From the NCBI GenBank assembly GCA_951799445.1, contig OX637288.1:33707288-33771287 (forward strand): a DNA stretch of 64,000 nt, given 5' to 3'. Below, piece by piece: positions 12,191-23,318 of this stretch. This DNA comes from Pseudisothecium myosuroides (taxonomy: Eukaryota; Streptophyta; Bryopsida; Hypnales; Lembophyllaceae). The position numbers and the translations under genes are program-made. The number at the start of each line of letters is the position of its first letter. Position 1 is the stretch's first letter. Under the pieces are notes generated by a model. That model made no database searches. It was given only the letters and a program-made list of their open reading frames with translations, and was not told the origin of the DNA.

Positions 12191-12264
12191 TGCCCAATAC
12201 AGGTCTCGAACCTGTGACCTTCGCGTTATTAGCACGACGCTCTAACCAGCTGAGCTAATTAGGC
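12191..12264 (-). tRNA. tRNA-Ile (anticodon AAU)
   Basis: The minus-strand 74-nt sequence folds as a full cloverleaf. The acceptor stem is GCCTAAT paired with ATTGGGC (one G-U), the D arm is AGCTCAGCTGGTTAGAGC (the A box), the anticodon loop contains CTAATAA (anticodon AAT), and the T arm has GGTTCGAGACC (the B box). No intron is present and CCA is not encoded, as expected for a nuclear gene. The body closely matches plant nuclear tRNA-Ile(AAU) as I remember it. The gene lies in the unique spacer between the two kinase arms. Confidence 0.95.
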
Positions 12265-13373
12265 TACTGCTGTACTCTGATTACAGCGGCGGTAACTGGC
12301 TGCAGATGCTTCCTTTATCGCTTCGTTCATATTTAAATGGCAGTGAGTATCACGTGAAGCTCCCCCCCCCCCATGAACTGCAAAGAAACCCTAAAAACCC
12401 ACCTCTTGCAATGCCTCTCCACTCCAACATCATTCATATCTACGAAGCTCAGCGGCAAATTCATTGATCACATGCTGCAGTATTGCGTAAGCCCTGGTTT
12501 AAGGTTGCTGAACTGCAGCTCCTCGTCTAAGAGAAGTTTTCGACGAATGGTGCCGTTAAAAATATACGTGCGAAGACATTGCAAGTTTACGCATTGTGTA
12601 TGTGACCTCAGAGTCGCCAACCAAGACATCCGTGCCAAGCAAACAAACTAGGAGGGGTAATTCACGAACCTTGAAAGTGAAGCCGCTGGCGGCGTAAGGT
12701 GCACGCTGGAAGTACGCACTCCCCTGGCATTGTTAGCTTCCTCCTTTATAAGATGACCAACAAATAACAGTATCCGCCGCGTTCTTCCATCTCTCCATGC
12801 TGCGAAACAACACCAAACTCGCCTCGTCGATTACAAGGAAGAAACGTAAGGGCAAGGTAATAAACGCCAGCATCGCAACTACCGTACCATAGCGATTCCT
12901 GCTTCTCTTATCTTGCCCTGGCGTTTCTTCTGCTGCTAACCCGGTTCTGCTTCTGCACATGACCTCTGCTTCCACGAGGAAATAATCATGACTCCCAAAT
13001 CGCAACCATAGTTGCACAGACTATCTCCATGATCGACGAAACCGTGTGAACGATCACAGGAAACCCGAATCCCCAAACCCTTCATAAGCCCCAACTTTTC
13101 TACCGAATCACTCCGTAGCAGCAAATGGCACGGGATACCGGTAGAAAAATTTCTGTAACACAGGAGAACAAAAAACACACACACGGTCCACCGTCTTCTC
13201 CAAAACCTCTAATAAGCTAACTGATCAACGGACCTAAAACCCTAAATTGGCGGAGCATTACTAATTCTGAACTCGATGAACAGAGTCAATAGATGAATGA
13301 GAATTGGATGAATATCATATTCTAGTGGATGAGAAACCGATGAACAACACCATGAAGAAGACTCGAGAGACAC
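12265..13373. other. Moderately GC-rich intergenic DNA, gene not resolved
   Basis: Contains an 11-base C run at 12362-12372 and several open frames on both strands (for example 12733-13017 minus, with a hydrophobic stretch VAMLAFITLPLRFFLV). These could be exons of a minus-strand gene starting at 13469, but no phase-consistent splice path was found. Confidence 0.35.
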
Positions 13374-13469
13374 CTGCGTTGCTTCCTCGACAACAGGCTT
13401 GTGATCACCGACCAAGTGATCCACAGAGCCCGCGGTCAAATTGCTTTCGAATTTGTTTCCAAATCCCAT
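13374..13469 (-). CDS. Possible first exon of a divergent gene
   Basis: An ATG at 13469 (minus) opens MGFGNKFESNLTAGSVDHLV and continues to ...VEEATQ, followed by a donor-like CAG|GTGTCT at 13373. The codon use looks gene-like and the start is 300 bp upstream of the oppositely oriented GRAM gene, a typical bidirectional promoter layout. The downstream exons could not be joined in frame, so the product is unknown. It may be a non-coding leader instead. Confidence 0.3.
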
Positions 13470-13768
13470 TTTTTACTGTATGATCTTGCGCTTCCTCTTT
13501 TCGATGTGCCCTTTGATGGACCTTTTGATTGTTTAGGGTTTTGGAATTCGCTGTGCGTGAGGATTTAGGTCACGCGTTTCGGTCAGTTTGGATGTTGCAG
13601 TGTTGTTTTTGTCTTTATGGTGGCAGGGTTTGGGATCAGTACCTGTTCTGGCGATGGCAGTTTCCTGAATTTGTAGCTTTCGTGTTGGCGTGCAGGGTTT
13701 GATTGGAATTCGCTTAAAGGTCGAGTTTCGGTGAATTTGAAGAAGAGTCGAGGAGGCAATCAGTCGAG
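13470..13768. promoter_or_regulatory. Upstream region of the GRAM gene, possibly bidirectional
   Basis: About 300 bp separate the ATG of the WBP2-like gene (13769) from the ATG of a possible divergent exon (13469). It must hold the GRAM gene's promoter and 5' leader. No clear TATA box was identified. Confidence 0.4.
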
Positions 13769-15870
13769 ATGGCGCTGAATCCGCAGCTCTATGGGAATGG
13801 CACACCGGTGCCGTTTGTTGATGAAATGTTTGTACTGCGGCGAGATGCTGTGGATTTCGAAGTGGACAAAGTTGCCGAGTACGTGGATCGGAAATTGTAT
13901 ATTCTTGTTTTTCAAAAAAAACATTCAAAGTTGTTCGTTGAACATGTGTTTGTGGTTAGCATGCTGTACATTTTCTTATTCTGAGCGGTTTCGCAACGCT
14001 TAACCATACCTAAAGGATTTTGCCTACGTTTGAGTTAGTTTTTTTTCTCTTTGTCACTTAGTACGATCGTGTTGCATTAAACTGAAGTGATTAAAACGTA
14101 TATGCAGGGCTCATGGAAGCAAGTTGTCAGGGAAGGGAACAGCGTACTTGTCCAACTATCGGATTGTTTTCGTCTTAAGCAAGCCTGTGGATAGTATCCA
14201 GGCTTTTGATTTGCCTTTGGTAAGTTTGTGTCCTACTTTTCCTGGTTGGAGAATTCTGACATGTAGTTCTTTTGTTGCTAATACTGATTTCATTGATGTG
14301 GTTGATAGCAATTTATCGAAATTCTACTGACTCAGTCGAGTTTATAACCTTTTCTGGAAATTTTTCACTTTCTGTGGCGTGCAGGTATATGTACATGAAG
14401 AGAAATTCAACCAACCTATCTTCTTCTGCAACAATCTTGCAGGCAAAGTGCACCCGGTATGTGCATTCTTTAACGATGATCATGTTGGCACAGATTAGCA
14501 GATGAAGATGTTCGGTTGTTTTAACTGCCAAAGAATGATGATTCTAGAAAGCTCTAAGTTATCTAAGAGTGTCCGTCTGTACCAGCCAAGTAGCAAAATT
14601 AGTTAGAAAATTGGAATGATTAATGAAGCCCAAGACGTAGTGTCAATTAGCTAATTGGTGCTAACTCCCACGAACTATTTTGCAATGAATTGACGTTCAT
14701 ACTTACCAGTTAACTTAACCCTCCTTTTGGAAGAAGTAAGCTGACTGTGCTAATGGTTTGAAGTGCTAAATCCTCCCGCATCCACCAAGTAGGCGCAGGC
14801 AACCAGCTATCTTGAAGCCTAGCTCCCCATTGCAAGTGTGGGCACACAATAGCTTAGTTAACTTTCAGCTAGCTAATGGATCTCAGCACCCCAGTTAGCT
14901 AGTTGGTGCTACTTGGTTGGTGCGGGTGAGGCCTAAATTACACACTTCAAAGTTTTTTTAAACTGTCCAAATTCTATATTTAGAACACATCCAAAAGTCA
15001 AGGCGGACTTACAGCTTTTATATTATATCAGGTGATCCCAGAAGGTGCAAACAGAGCGCTTTATGCCCCTCATTTCTTCAAAATAATGTTCAAGGAGGGT
15101 GGAACTGGAACCTTCATTCCACTATTCATGAATTTGATAAAGAGCATCAGGGCAGCTCAAAGGATGGCGGAAGAGTCCCAACCCAGTGCTCCACCTGCTG
15201 AGCCCCTGCCTGCTGCGCCTGCACCAGTTGACGAGATGATGCGACATGCGTAAGTCTGAACCCCAGCAGAAGATCGATGGTTGAATTTCACTGTTTGTAC
15301 AGCAAGGATCAACTGATTCTAAACCTCTCTCAATCTTGGTTGTTTCGAAGTATAATTTGAAACATTTGGTTACCGAGTTCAAAAATACTACTAATTGGTC
15401 CTCGATACATGAGTTTTTGCCTCTGGGTTTGTGAACTAAACACAGAAAGTCCACGTTTGAAGCTTATAGCCAATTATATTAATTTCCAGATGTGGGATAT
15501 GATTTCTTCGTTTGAAGCTTTCCTCTAAACTTCCTATGTGATTCGTTTTTACTCCTACAGACTTTGAAGCGGTCACTTTTTGACGTTTAGGCAGTTACGG
15601 GTTAAGGTTTTAATGTAGTTTTCAGATGTGATTATCAGCTAAGGCAGATCTTATTTTGCTGTTCAAAGCAAATCTCGTTCTTATTGTTAGTGCTTTCCAT
15701 TTTCTTTCCTTCTGAAACCCAAGTCATGCTGTCAGTATCTCACACATGATTTCTGCAGGTACATCGACCCATCCGACCCAACAAAGCTCTATTTGCAGCA
15801 GCCTTCCGAGTCGCAGCCAACATTGCGGAGGCGCAATTATTCTTCTGCTGGTGAAGAGGGGCAGATGTGA
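13769..15870 (+). CDS. GRAM-domain, WBP2-like protein
   Basis: Five exons with phase-consistent GT-AG junctions: 13769-13878, 14108-14219, 14385-14456, 15032-15249, 15759-15870, giving 207 aa. Residues ~1-30 (MALNPQL..., PVPFVDEMFVL) and the following GRAM fold (GKGTAYLSN, RIVFV, FDLPL, EEKFNQPIFFCNNLAG, FKIMFKEGGTGTFIPLF) are the signature of the WW-domain-binding protein 2-like family conserved from yeast to plants; the best-known plant relative is Arabidopsis At5g11680. GRAM domains bind membrane lipids or proteins; the plant protein's exact job is not established. The C-terminal part is Pro/Ala-rich (PPAEPLPAAPAPVDE) and then polar; the PPxY motifs that bind WW domains in animal WBP2 are absent. 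The exon 1 donor (GA|GTACGT) is the least certain junction. Confidence 0.88.
14565..14930. repeat. Inverted-repeat element inside intron 3 of the GRAM gene
   Basis: The left end has ACCAGCCAAGTAGCAAAA and TTAGTTAG, the right end has CTAGTTGGTGCTACTTGG and TTGGTGCGGG, which are reverse complements with few changes. The internal segment TTTGAAGTGCTAAATCC at about 14758 is the reverse of GATTTAGCACTTCAAA at about 27639 in an intron of the acetyl-CoA synthetase gene. This is a small dispersed element that has entered introns of both genes. Confidence 0.6.
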
Positions 15871-16505
15871 AGATTGATGATCTTGGAAGCAAATGCTGTT
15901 TTACTAGAGTTCATAGCCTTTGTGGTTTTCTGAGTTGCCTTCTGTTTGTAGATATGGATGCTCAGGCCATACTCATTCAAGTGTCGTGACTTCTTTGGAA
16001 GCCAGTGTGAGGGACAACAGTTACGAATGAGCACTTGGTGTACTACAGTATGGTGCATGTTGGCGGGGATGTTCAGTTTGTACATTTATGGACTGGCTTT
16101 TGACATGAATTCATAAAAGCAAATTTATGAAGCATAGAAAATTTGCAAGCATCAAACAGTTCATGGAAGGTTTTCTTTCTTTTGTGAAACCCACTTTCTT
16201 GGAGGTATACTGTATTTTCATTATTGGACCAATACTTCAAAATTTCCTTTACAATTCTAATCATCCTTCTAACCAATCGACATAACAACATTGATACTAA
16301 AAAAATTATATATAAAGACTGTATGCAACACAAAATGGCCATGTACACAAGCTTTTCCTCTAAAAAATATTGCGGTACACCTTCAAACATACCATGATTC
16401 TTGAAATTTCAAATTGATATTTAAAGATACTACAAATATATACCTACTTTATGTGGAAACTGCTCACTTACTACTGACTCATAATTTTTTTGCATTCCAA
16501 TGTTT

Positions 16506-17822
16506 TCAAAGAGGTTCAAGTAAATCCACTATCTCTCCAAATGTAGGTCTAGCTACAGGATTCAATTGCCAACATCTACACAACAAGTCATGAGCCCATT
16601 CTTCAACATGGTGAGGCACCTCCGGTCGACTACCTTCAAGAACAAGGTCATAGTCATTGGTACGATGACCTTCAAAAGGAAGTTTCCCTGTCAAGATCTC
16701 ATAACACAACATCCCATAACTATAAACATCCGCTTCTTTGGTAAATAGATGTGGGTTCTTGTTCACCACCTTGTCTTTGAGGGCTTGCAATATTTCCGGA
16801 GCTCGAAAGAAGCTAGTTCCAACAACTCCAATCGAGCACTCAAAGTCAGCAACAAAAAACTCATAATCTTCAATGGCAACCTCTCCAATAGCTACATTGA
16901 AATCATAAACACCCTTGTCCTTCTCGATGGACCAACTGCATAACACGTTTGATGCTTTGAGGTCCCTATGAACAATGTTGAGATTGTGCAACTTAACCAT
17001 CCCTCTTGCAACATGATACATGATATGGATCTCCATCTTTCTTGAAAACGGTCCACAATCCACGCAAGCTCTTGCCTTCATGCAACGATCAATGAGAGTC
17101 CGTAGATCTTCATGTTCCCTCACTAAAAGAAACGCAAACCGACCATCCCGCAATAAAGTCCCACAACATACGTTAGAGGTGTATCTCTCTAATAGAGATT
17201 CCCCACACTCTTGGCGTTTCAAAGTCTGTTCATAGTCACGAAACATTCCCTCAGGCCACTGCTTCTGCAAATCTAGCAAGAAGGTCCCCTTTCGAAAGAC
17301 CTTCAACACAAACATATATCCAAATTCTTGAACCGCAACAATTAACTTTGGATTCTTCCAAGTGACACGGGCATGGTAGAGCTCCGCTTGCCCACCCTCC
17401 GCAAACTTCTCACCAACCTCCAACTCACCAACATCATGGATTCCACCATCACCGAATGTGCGAAAGAAGCGACCCCAAGCGGGATGCTTCTGCAGAGACT
17501 GGAAAACTTCCACATTGCTCACCTCGGCAGATTCGGTTGATTCAGAATGCTCAATCCGCTGGCTCCAATGTGCCTTGGATCGCTCAATCGCATCCTTTAC
17601 ACTCGTGTCATCCCCACTTTCAACCTTCCTCCTCTCACTGCTCGTGGGCTCAGAGCATGCCGAAAAAAAAAGCATCGAAGAAGAGGGGATTGCAGACTCT
17701 CTTTCAAATGCTAAGGCTGTGACAGATGCTGACTCGCTTGTTGATGCACCCATCCAGCAAGAAGGCTCCGACACAATTCTCAGATTCTCCAAGGGGAGAG
17801 TGGACTCGCTTGGATCGGCCAT
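16506..17822 (-). CDS. Raf-like/TKL-type protein kinase, intact copy
   Basis: An uninterrupted 438-codon frame. Residues 1-130 are Ser/Glu-rich with no recognised domain. The kinase domain covers ~134-438: glycine-rich loop at 137-148 (GEKFAEGGQAEL), ATP-binding lysine K174 in FVLKVF, catalytic HRDLKASN at 285-292, DFE at 326-328 where DFG is usual, APE at 341-343, DVYSYGMLCYEILTGKLPF at ~365-383, and RPTFGEI near the end. The DVYSYG and HRDLKASN forms place it with plant TKL (Raf-like, Ser/Thr or dual-specificity) kinases. The metal-binding Asp of DFG is kept, so activity is possible but the Gly-to-Glu change is unusual. There is no transmembrane segment, so it should be cytosolic. It is single-exon and has a close, frameshifted paralogue in inverted orientation 5.5 kb away. 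Confidence 0.9.
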   Translation of the reverse strand: MADPSESTLPLENLRIVSEPSCWMGASTSESASVTALAFERESAIPSSSMLFFSACSEPTSSERRKVESGDDTSVKDAIERSKAHWSQRIEHSESTESAEVSNVEVFQSLQKHPAWGRFFRTFGDGGIHDVGELEVGEKFAEGGQAELYHARVTWKNPKLIVAVQEFGYMFVLKVFRKGTFLLDLQKQWPEGMFRDYEQTLKRQECGESLLERYTSNVCCGTLLRDGRFAFLLVREHEDLRTLIDRCMKARACVDCGPFSRKMEIHIMYHVARGMVKLHNLNIVHRDLKASNVLCSWSIEKDKGVYDFNVAIGEVAIEDYEFFVADFECSIGVVGTSFFRAPEILQALKDKVVNKNPHLFTKEADVYSYGMLCYEILTGKLPFEGHRTNDYDLVLEGSRPEVPHHVEEWAHDLLCRCWQLNPVARPTFGEIVDLLEPL

Positions 17823-18340
17823 CTAGGAACAGTAAGCTTGTGATGGGGTCTTCCTACTGGCCATGCAACCAACCGGTGGAGGCATTAGGTTTCACATAGG
17901 GGAGTTTCAAATAAAGACGTACTCCTTCTAGCTCAAGCAAAGAATCCACTTGGACATGCATCGTGAGAAATTGGGCACAGACCGAAAAAAAAAACCCTGA
18001 GTTCACGAACTGAAAACTTTTCCAAGACAACGAAGAAGAAGCACACTAGGGTACCGTATGTCGTCTGTCGTCGTGAGCAGGTGCAGGCTCCTGGGCGACG
18101 TTGTTGTATCCGCGGGTGACGTTGGCGTTGCAAATCCAAGGCTGCCTAGCAAGCGCAGATGCTTGTTGTGAACCTCCGTCCAACTCTCCTCTCAAACTAA
18201 AGCTTCTTAACAGAGCAGCAGCTACCCTGAGGTCTGATGAGGGATTTCCAAACTGGGCCAAAAGGACTCCTCTACGCTGCCGCCTGAGGCCCTCGAAGTT
18301 GGCACCGGAGATGCTGGTCCAGTGCAGACATTCAGAAGCT
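17823..18340 (-). promoter_or_regulatory. Kinase leader / proximal promoter region (right copy)
   Basis: Matches the upstream region of the left kinase copy in reverse. It is richer in GC than the flanking DNA. The frame at 18101-18349 on the plus strand is not conserved as a protein in the other copy and is left out. Confidence 0.45.
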
Positions 18341-19620
18341 TCGTGGTAATGGTCATTGGTAAATAAAATACAATAAAAACAGGGAGAAAAAAGATGTTGT
18401 AACCAAAATACTGGCTTCGCTTGATGGTAGTTGTTCCTTTATCAATGGAATTTGTCCATGTGTTTCAAGAAAAAATAAAATAAAATATTGGCTTCGTAGT
18501 TCAATCACAGTCAGTGTTTGCAGGATGCTGACCCGTATCACGAAGTGGATCCAGCAGGCTGAATTTTGTTTATGAGAGGTAATTGTAGAAAAAAAAGCCC
18601 CCTATTTTGTGTTGTGTTAAATCTATGTTCTTCACCTCTTTGACCTAATTTGGGGCCTGTGATTGTTAATATGAATTCAAAATTTGCAAATTTTATCATG
18701 CGAGGAAAATTAAAAATTCTTGCATTTCTCCCTTGGGTAAATTCATCTTGCAGGGCCCACTTCGTAAGGCAGGTTTAGCATCCAATCATAGTCAATGTTA
18801 AATCACAGTCAATGTTGGGGGAGCCATGTTGGTTAGTTAATTGTTAGCCAATGAAATTGGAAAAAAAATTGGTTGCAATTTGAAAACATTGAGAAAAGAC
18901 TAGTGGAAAAATCTATAAAATTTCCATTTAGAGTAAAAAGTAGAGAAAAATTTGAACTCTAGTATTTGAAAATCCAATTCAATATGGGAATTAAAAGATA
19001 AATAGCCTGTAAAATTTAGAAAATATCCCGAACATTGATCATAGTCTTCTATTGAAGGTAGAATGATGACTTGTCATTTGTTTGTTGCAACTAATTGGAT
19101 TCACAAAAGAAATATTCAATAGAATAGCATATCAAAAGAAAAATTCACATGGCCTTCAGTCAACTCACTTTTCAATAGAAGTAAGGCACATAATAGATGG
19201 CCAAAGCAAGTATATATAAATTCCCATTGTTGTCCTTGTGGCGGACTATCCACGTCCATTTGGCTTGTAAAATAATTCTTTTAAATCCCTACACGTTTGT
19301 ATGGTAATTCAAAAGTGATTCTCAAGTTTGTGGAATAATGAATGAACTTTATTTGCCATGGCTAGTAACTTACATAGTCATGTGCATTGAAGTTTTATAA
19401 TTGTGACTTTTCAATCTAATTTCAAGCCTTTTAACTTCAATTTCACTCTTAGATTGTCATATTGCCAGTTGTTGATAGGTTTGACTACATTGGGATGCAA
19501 TAGGGCACTATTTTTTTAAAGGTAGAAGTCACAAATGGATTGGAGGCAATTTTGGGTCTGTATATCTTCAGGTTAACATGTCTACATTGAAAAACTTCTC
19601 TACCAAATTGACCATGTTTA

Positions 19621-20487
19621 GGGATCTTAATTTGGAAGTTTAGGTACATTTTATGAAAAAGAGAGTATTTATGGTTGGTGGTTAATCATGTAACGCTATA
19701 GTGACCAGTAATTGGCCGGTGGATGACTTTGTGAGGGCTTGTACAATGGAAAATCAAAACTTTCATCCTAATTTTTTTGTATGAGGTGCTTGAATACATT
19801 TTTGAAAATAATATGAATATTATCACATTGTAGTATTTTTATTTTTCTACTCAAAAGTATCTTTGATCTATGAATCACCACGTAGTATAATTTGACATCT
19901 TGCAAGTCTTTTTTCGTTATGTGAATTTTGAGTCTTGGAGATGATCTTTTTTGAATTTGAGCCCAACTAATGAAATGAAGTTTATCAAGTTTAGTTTGTT
20001 TTGAAGTTTTTAAGAAAATGAATATTTTATTGCAATTCAAACTTTGAAACTATTAATATGAAGTGTTGTTTTTCCAATATTGGAATGATACAATGACATA
20101 GTGATTTTTTGACAATTTGATGTTCTAAACTTTAATATACAATGATGGAAAAACTTTCAGAGTTTTTAAGCATATTTGGTATTTGAAGGGAAATTTTCTC
20201 ACCTGTAATTCAATAATCCACAATTATTTAAAATTTTCTCAAAATATGCTAAAATTTTAAGACTTGTAGAAAACATGTAATTACACTTCTAAAAATGAAT
20301 ACAAAAGTTTCAACTATACATAGTTGCAGAATGGGAGCATATAGAAAGAGTGGCTTTGAAATTTGAAAAAATGGTCATAGGCTTGTCATTTTAGAGTTAA
20401 ACAAGCCGGCCTCAAAAATATACATGTAGCCGCTATGACGTATAGCAACTTCTCCCAAATACCCAGATGATGAATCAACCTATTCAT
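19621..20487. other. AT-rich intergenic DNA
   Basis: No gene or RNA was recognised. Short AT-rich frames only. Confidence 0.55.
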
Positions 20488-21218
20488 GGGTGATTGCACG
20501 AAACACCTGTCAATTTTGTTGCGTTTTCAACAATATTCATGATTTTTTTCTTGAGTACTTTAAAAATAGAAAAATAATTTTTAAAAAATTTAAAAAATAT
20601 GACTAGTGTATACACCTTTAAGATAAAGGTAACCACCAAAGGAAATGCATAGAAAAATTCTCTGAGTAGGAGAACTAGAGAAGTGCCAAATTGATAGAAA
20701 ATACATACTTTGATGTTGTAATTAGTAGAAAATAGGAAAAAACTTGAATAAAAAAATGTTAATTGGCCATTTTTAGCAACTCTATGGAGATAGTCATTCA
20801 CCTAAAAAACCACCCAAATAATTTTTTACATGTTTCGAAATGCAAATAGAAAGAGGCTCACTTTAGGGACTTCTACACCACATAAAATTAAGTATTTTTA
20901 GAATTCCTTTGGACAGTAGCTACAAGTCTACTAGAAGACCATCTCTACCAAATTTCAGCTCCAAATTCGTTTTTATGGGTACTAAATAGTACTAAAAACC
21001 TCCAAATTGGCATTTGTGACAAAATATTGGGGGCTATTATTAAATAATAAAACATTTTTTTTAAATTCCAAAAAATTAGATAAGGTGTATAATATTCATA
21101 AGTACCTTGTCTATGAATTTTGAGTCATTTGGAGTCAAAATGCAAAAGTCATGGCCAAAAAACTAATCAACATGCAATGTGTGACAAAAAATAGTACAAG
21201 TGCTTCATGCAATCACCC
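20488..21218. mobile_element. Non-autonomous TIR element with TCAT target duplication
   Basis: Starts GGGTGATTGCACGAAACACC and ends GCTTCATGCAATCACCC, flanked by TCAT at 20484-20487 and again at 21219-21222. The right half (CTACACCACATAAAA, then CTACTAGAAGACCAT, then CATTTGGAGTCAAAATG) matches both arms of the element at 48535-49617. Length 731 bp, no transposase. The superfamily is not clear from a 4-bp duplication and GGG termini alone. Confidence 0.8.
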
Positions 21219-21222
21219 TCAT

Positions 21223-22196
21223 AGGCCGGTGTACCATTGGCCATCTCCCCTAACATCTCCTTGCATCGGGATACTCAAAGTAGACCCTCATAAGTTATCC
21301 CTTAAAACATCTCTCCACATGCTACAACAATAATTTCAATGGAGCTCAGCCGAAGAGTCACGAAGCCGTCACATTTCCGTCAAGCCCACCTCGGGTTAAA
21401 AGTGGAAGCAGGTATAGTTCGAACAAAGGATAGAATTCAAACATGCTACTCATGCGAACTACCTCAAAGAGTTCATCGAGGGTCAGATCTAAGTTAAGGA
21501 ACTCGCTATAACTGGTAAGCAGATTATGCATTTGTTATAAATATAATGACATCAAGTCACTGAACTCAATCTATCTGACATGATTGACTCAATGGAATGG
21601 AATAGGTAACATTGACACGAACAATTCAAAGTCTGTCAACAAAGTCTGTTCAAAGAGTTCCATTTGAAAAGTGATATCTATTATCTCTTAGGTATATACC
21701 AAGAATGAAATTATTCCCGCAAAGATCAAGGGGAACTAAGGTAGGAGGTCCATAAAGCGACCATCTGAGCGCTGAACCTGAATTTTGGGGAGGTAAAACA
21801 TCTTGAAATATTTTTCAGTAAATTTTCCTTGAAAGACAAGAAGAAATGGCATCTGGCTCAAGTTGTTTCATATTTTTCGGAGCTTTGTGGAATTAGTTAT
21901 GAAATTTTGAAGGTGAAAAGTCAAAGGGCTGTAAAAGCGACTACCTCCTAGAATGTACATCCGTTGTACATTTTGGGAAATTGAAGAAAGCAAAATGTAC
22001 CTGTGTGTCCTGATCGGTTCAAAATGCCCGGTCGGAGTTCGAGCCTCCTACCTTAGAATGAAAGATTGAAATCTGGTTAGCCACTCGCACAAGTCTATGC
22101 AGAGAGAACCATACCTTTGTATAATACTTTGAGATCAATAAGGTTTCCACTCCAACTCAAGGCTAAGAGACATTTCATGGTACAAGAATAATATAT
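21223..22196. other. Intergenic DNA, no gene recognised
   Basis: Slightly less AT-rich than its surroundings, with no long frame on either strand and no recognised RNA. Confidence 0.5.
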
Positions 22197-22841
22197 TTAA
22201 CCACTAAATGCCCAAGGCCTTTTTGGGGCTTTTAGGAATTTGCTCTAAATTGAACAAAAAGCCAACATTTTGATAAATTGTATCAATTTTTTTTTAATTG
22301 TAACTGCACATATTCAAATTAGACATGTTAGAGATCACATAGAAAAAGAAAACACAATAATATCACATATGGATTGAAAGATTATAATGCTTGATCATCA
22401 AGGTGTTAAAACTAAGAAATTATTTCAATCTTTTTTTCACAAGTTGAATCTAAAAAATTGGTCACCAAAAAAATATAAGGTTAAAGGGCCTAACATGCAT
22501 AATCCCAATCAATTTATGGCTTCTTAATATCTTTCTTAAAAAAAATTTAAATGAATTTCTAATGTGATTTTTTCTCCAAGACCTAGTGTATTTGAGGCTC
22601 ATTTCCAAGAGCCCTCAGCACTACGGAAAGTCAAGATTACAACGGGTACAATTGCACAAAATCCTGAATAGAAAAATCATAATCAATAATTTTCAAAATC
22701 GGATTTTCGATGCTAAAACTAGACTTCAAAAAGAATTTTACAGAAATATAAATTACTAAAAATAGCAACTTGGCTAGGTTTTATTTAACTTCAAAGTATT
22801 GTCGACACCAAAATTTGGTGCCTCAGGCATTTAGGAGTTAA
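22197..22841. mobile_element. TTAA-bounded element, shorter variant
   Basis: Left end TTAACCACTAAATGCCC, right end GGCATTTAGGAGTTAA, so TTAA and a near-perfect inverted terminus at both ends. At 645 bp it is shorter than the 0.9-kb subfamilies, and its interior was not matched to them. It lies about 480 bp beyond the 3' end of the acetyl-CoA synthetase coding region. Confidence 0.6.
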
Positions 22842-23318
22842 CAGTGCGAGAAATTAATTAACCAGATCAATAATGTCCAAGAGTGTACTTTTTGGTCAAC
22901 CAAGGGCCCATATTGGATGCAACATATATTACGGGTTGAAATCCTCACTTCTAACCAAAGAAAATGACATATCTGTGTTGGAATGACTATATTTACAATG
23001 AATATGAGGGAGTTGATAGGGACCTTACTGGAACAGCTAGCCATGGCTACAAGGACAGAGCCTCTCATAGTGAAGATGCTTGGTTCCAGTTCCTTCAAAA
23101 GGATGCTCTGTTATTGCCAAGAAGCATTTCACCTTCTCGAGTGTCAAGTGACAAAATTGTTCATGAAAGACACAGCTAAATTTTCTACACCTGGTGGTCT
23201 CACCCCTCCATATACACAAAATGCGGTTTCAAATCCCATCGTTTGAGCTGCCACAAAAAACCTCACTGGAAAGGCTTGCGGAAGGAACATTCAGCACTTC
23301 TTCTCTGAGATTACGAAT

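Larger units (their letters stand above)
16170..19620 (-). repeat. Right arm of the large inverted duplication
   Basis: The reverse-oriented counterpart of 8100-11330, carrying the intact kinase gene. The spacer between arms is about 4.8 kb and includes the tRNA and GRAM genes. Outer homology (19080-19620) is inverted relative to 8130-8650, but 18850-19050 matches 8690-8880 in direct orientation. Boundaries are approximate. Confidence 0.8.

Noticed and set aside
12373..12651. 92-codon plus-strand frame after the C run
   Set aside because: No domain, unbiased composition and no splice partners; not enough to call a gene.
13533..13928. 131-codon minus-strand frame overlapping the GRAM first exon
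   Set aside because: Antisense to the GRAM gene's leader and exon 1, with no recognisable features.
16566..17826. Plus-strand frames of 60-122 codons over the right kinase
   Set aside because: Antisense shadows of the intact kinase gene.
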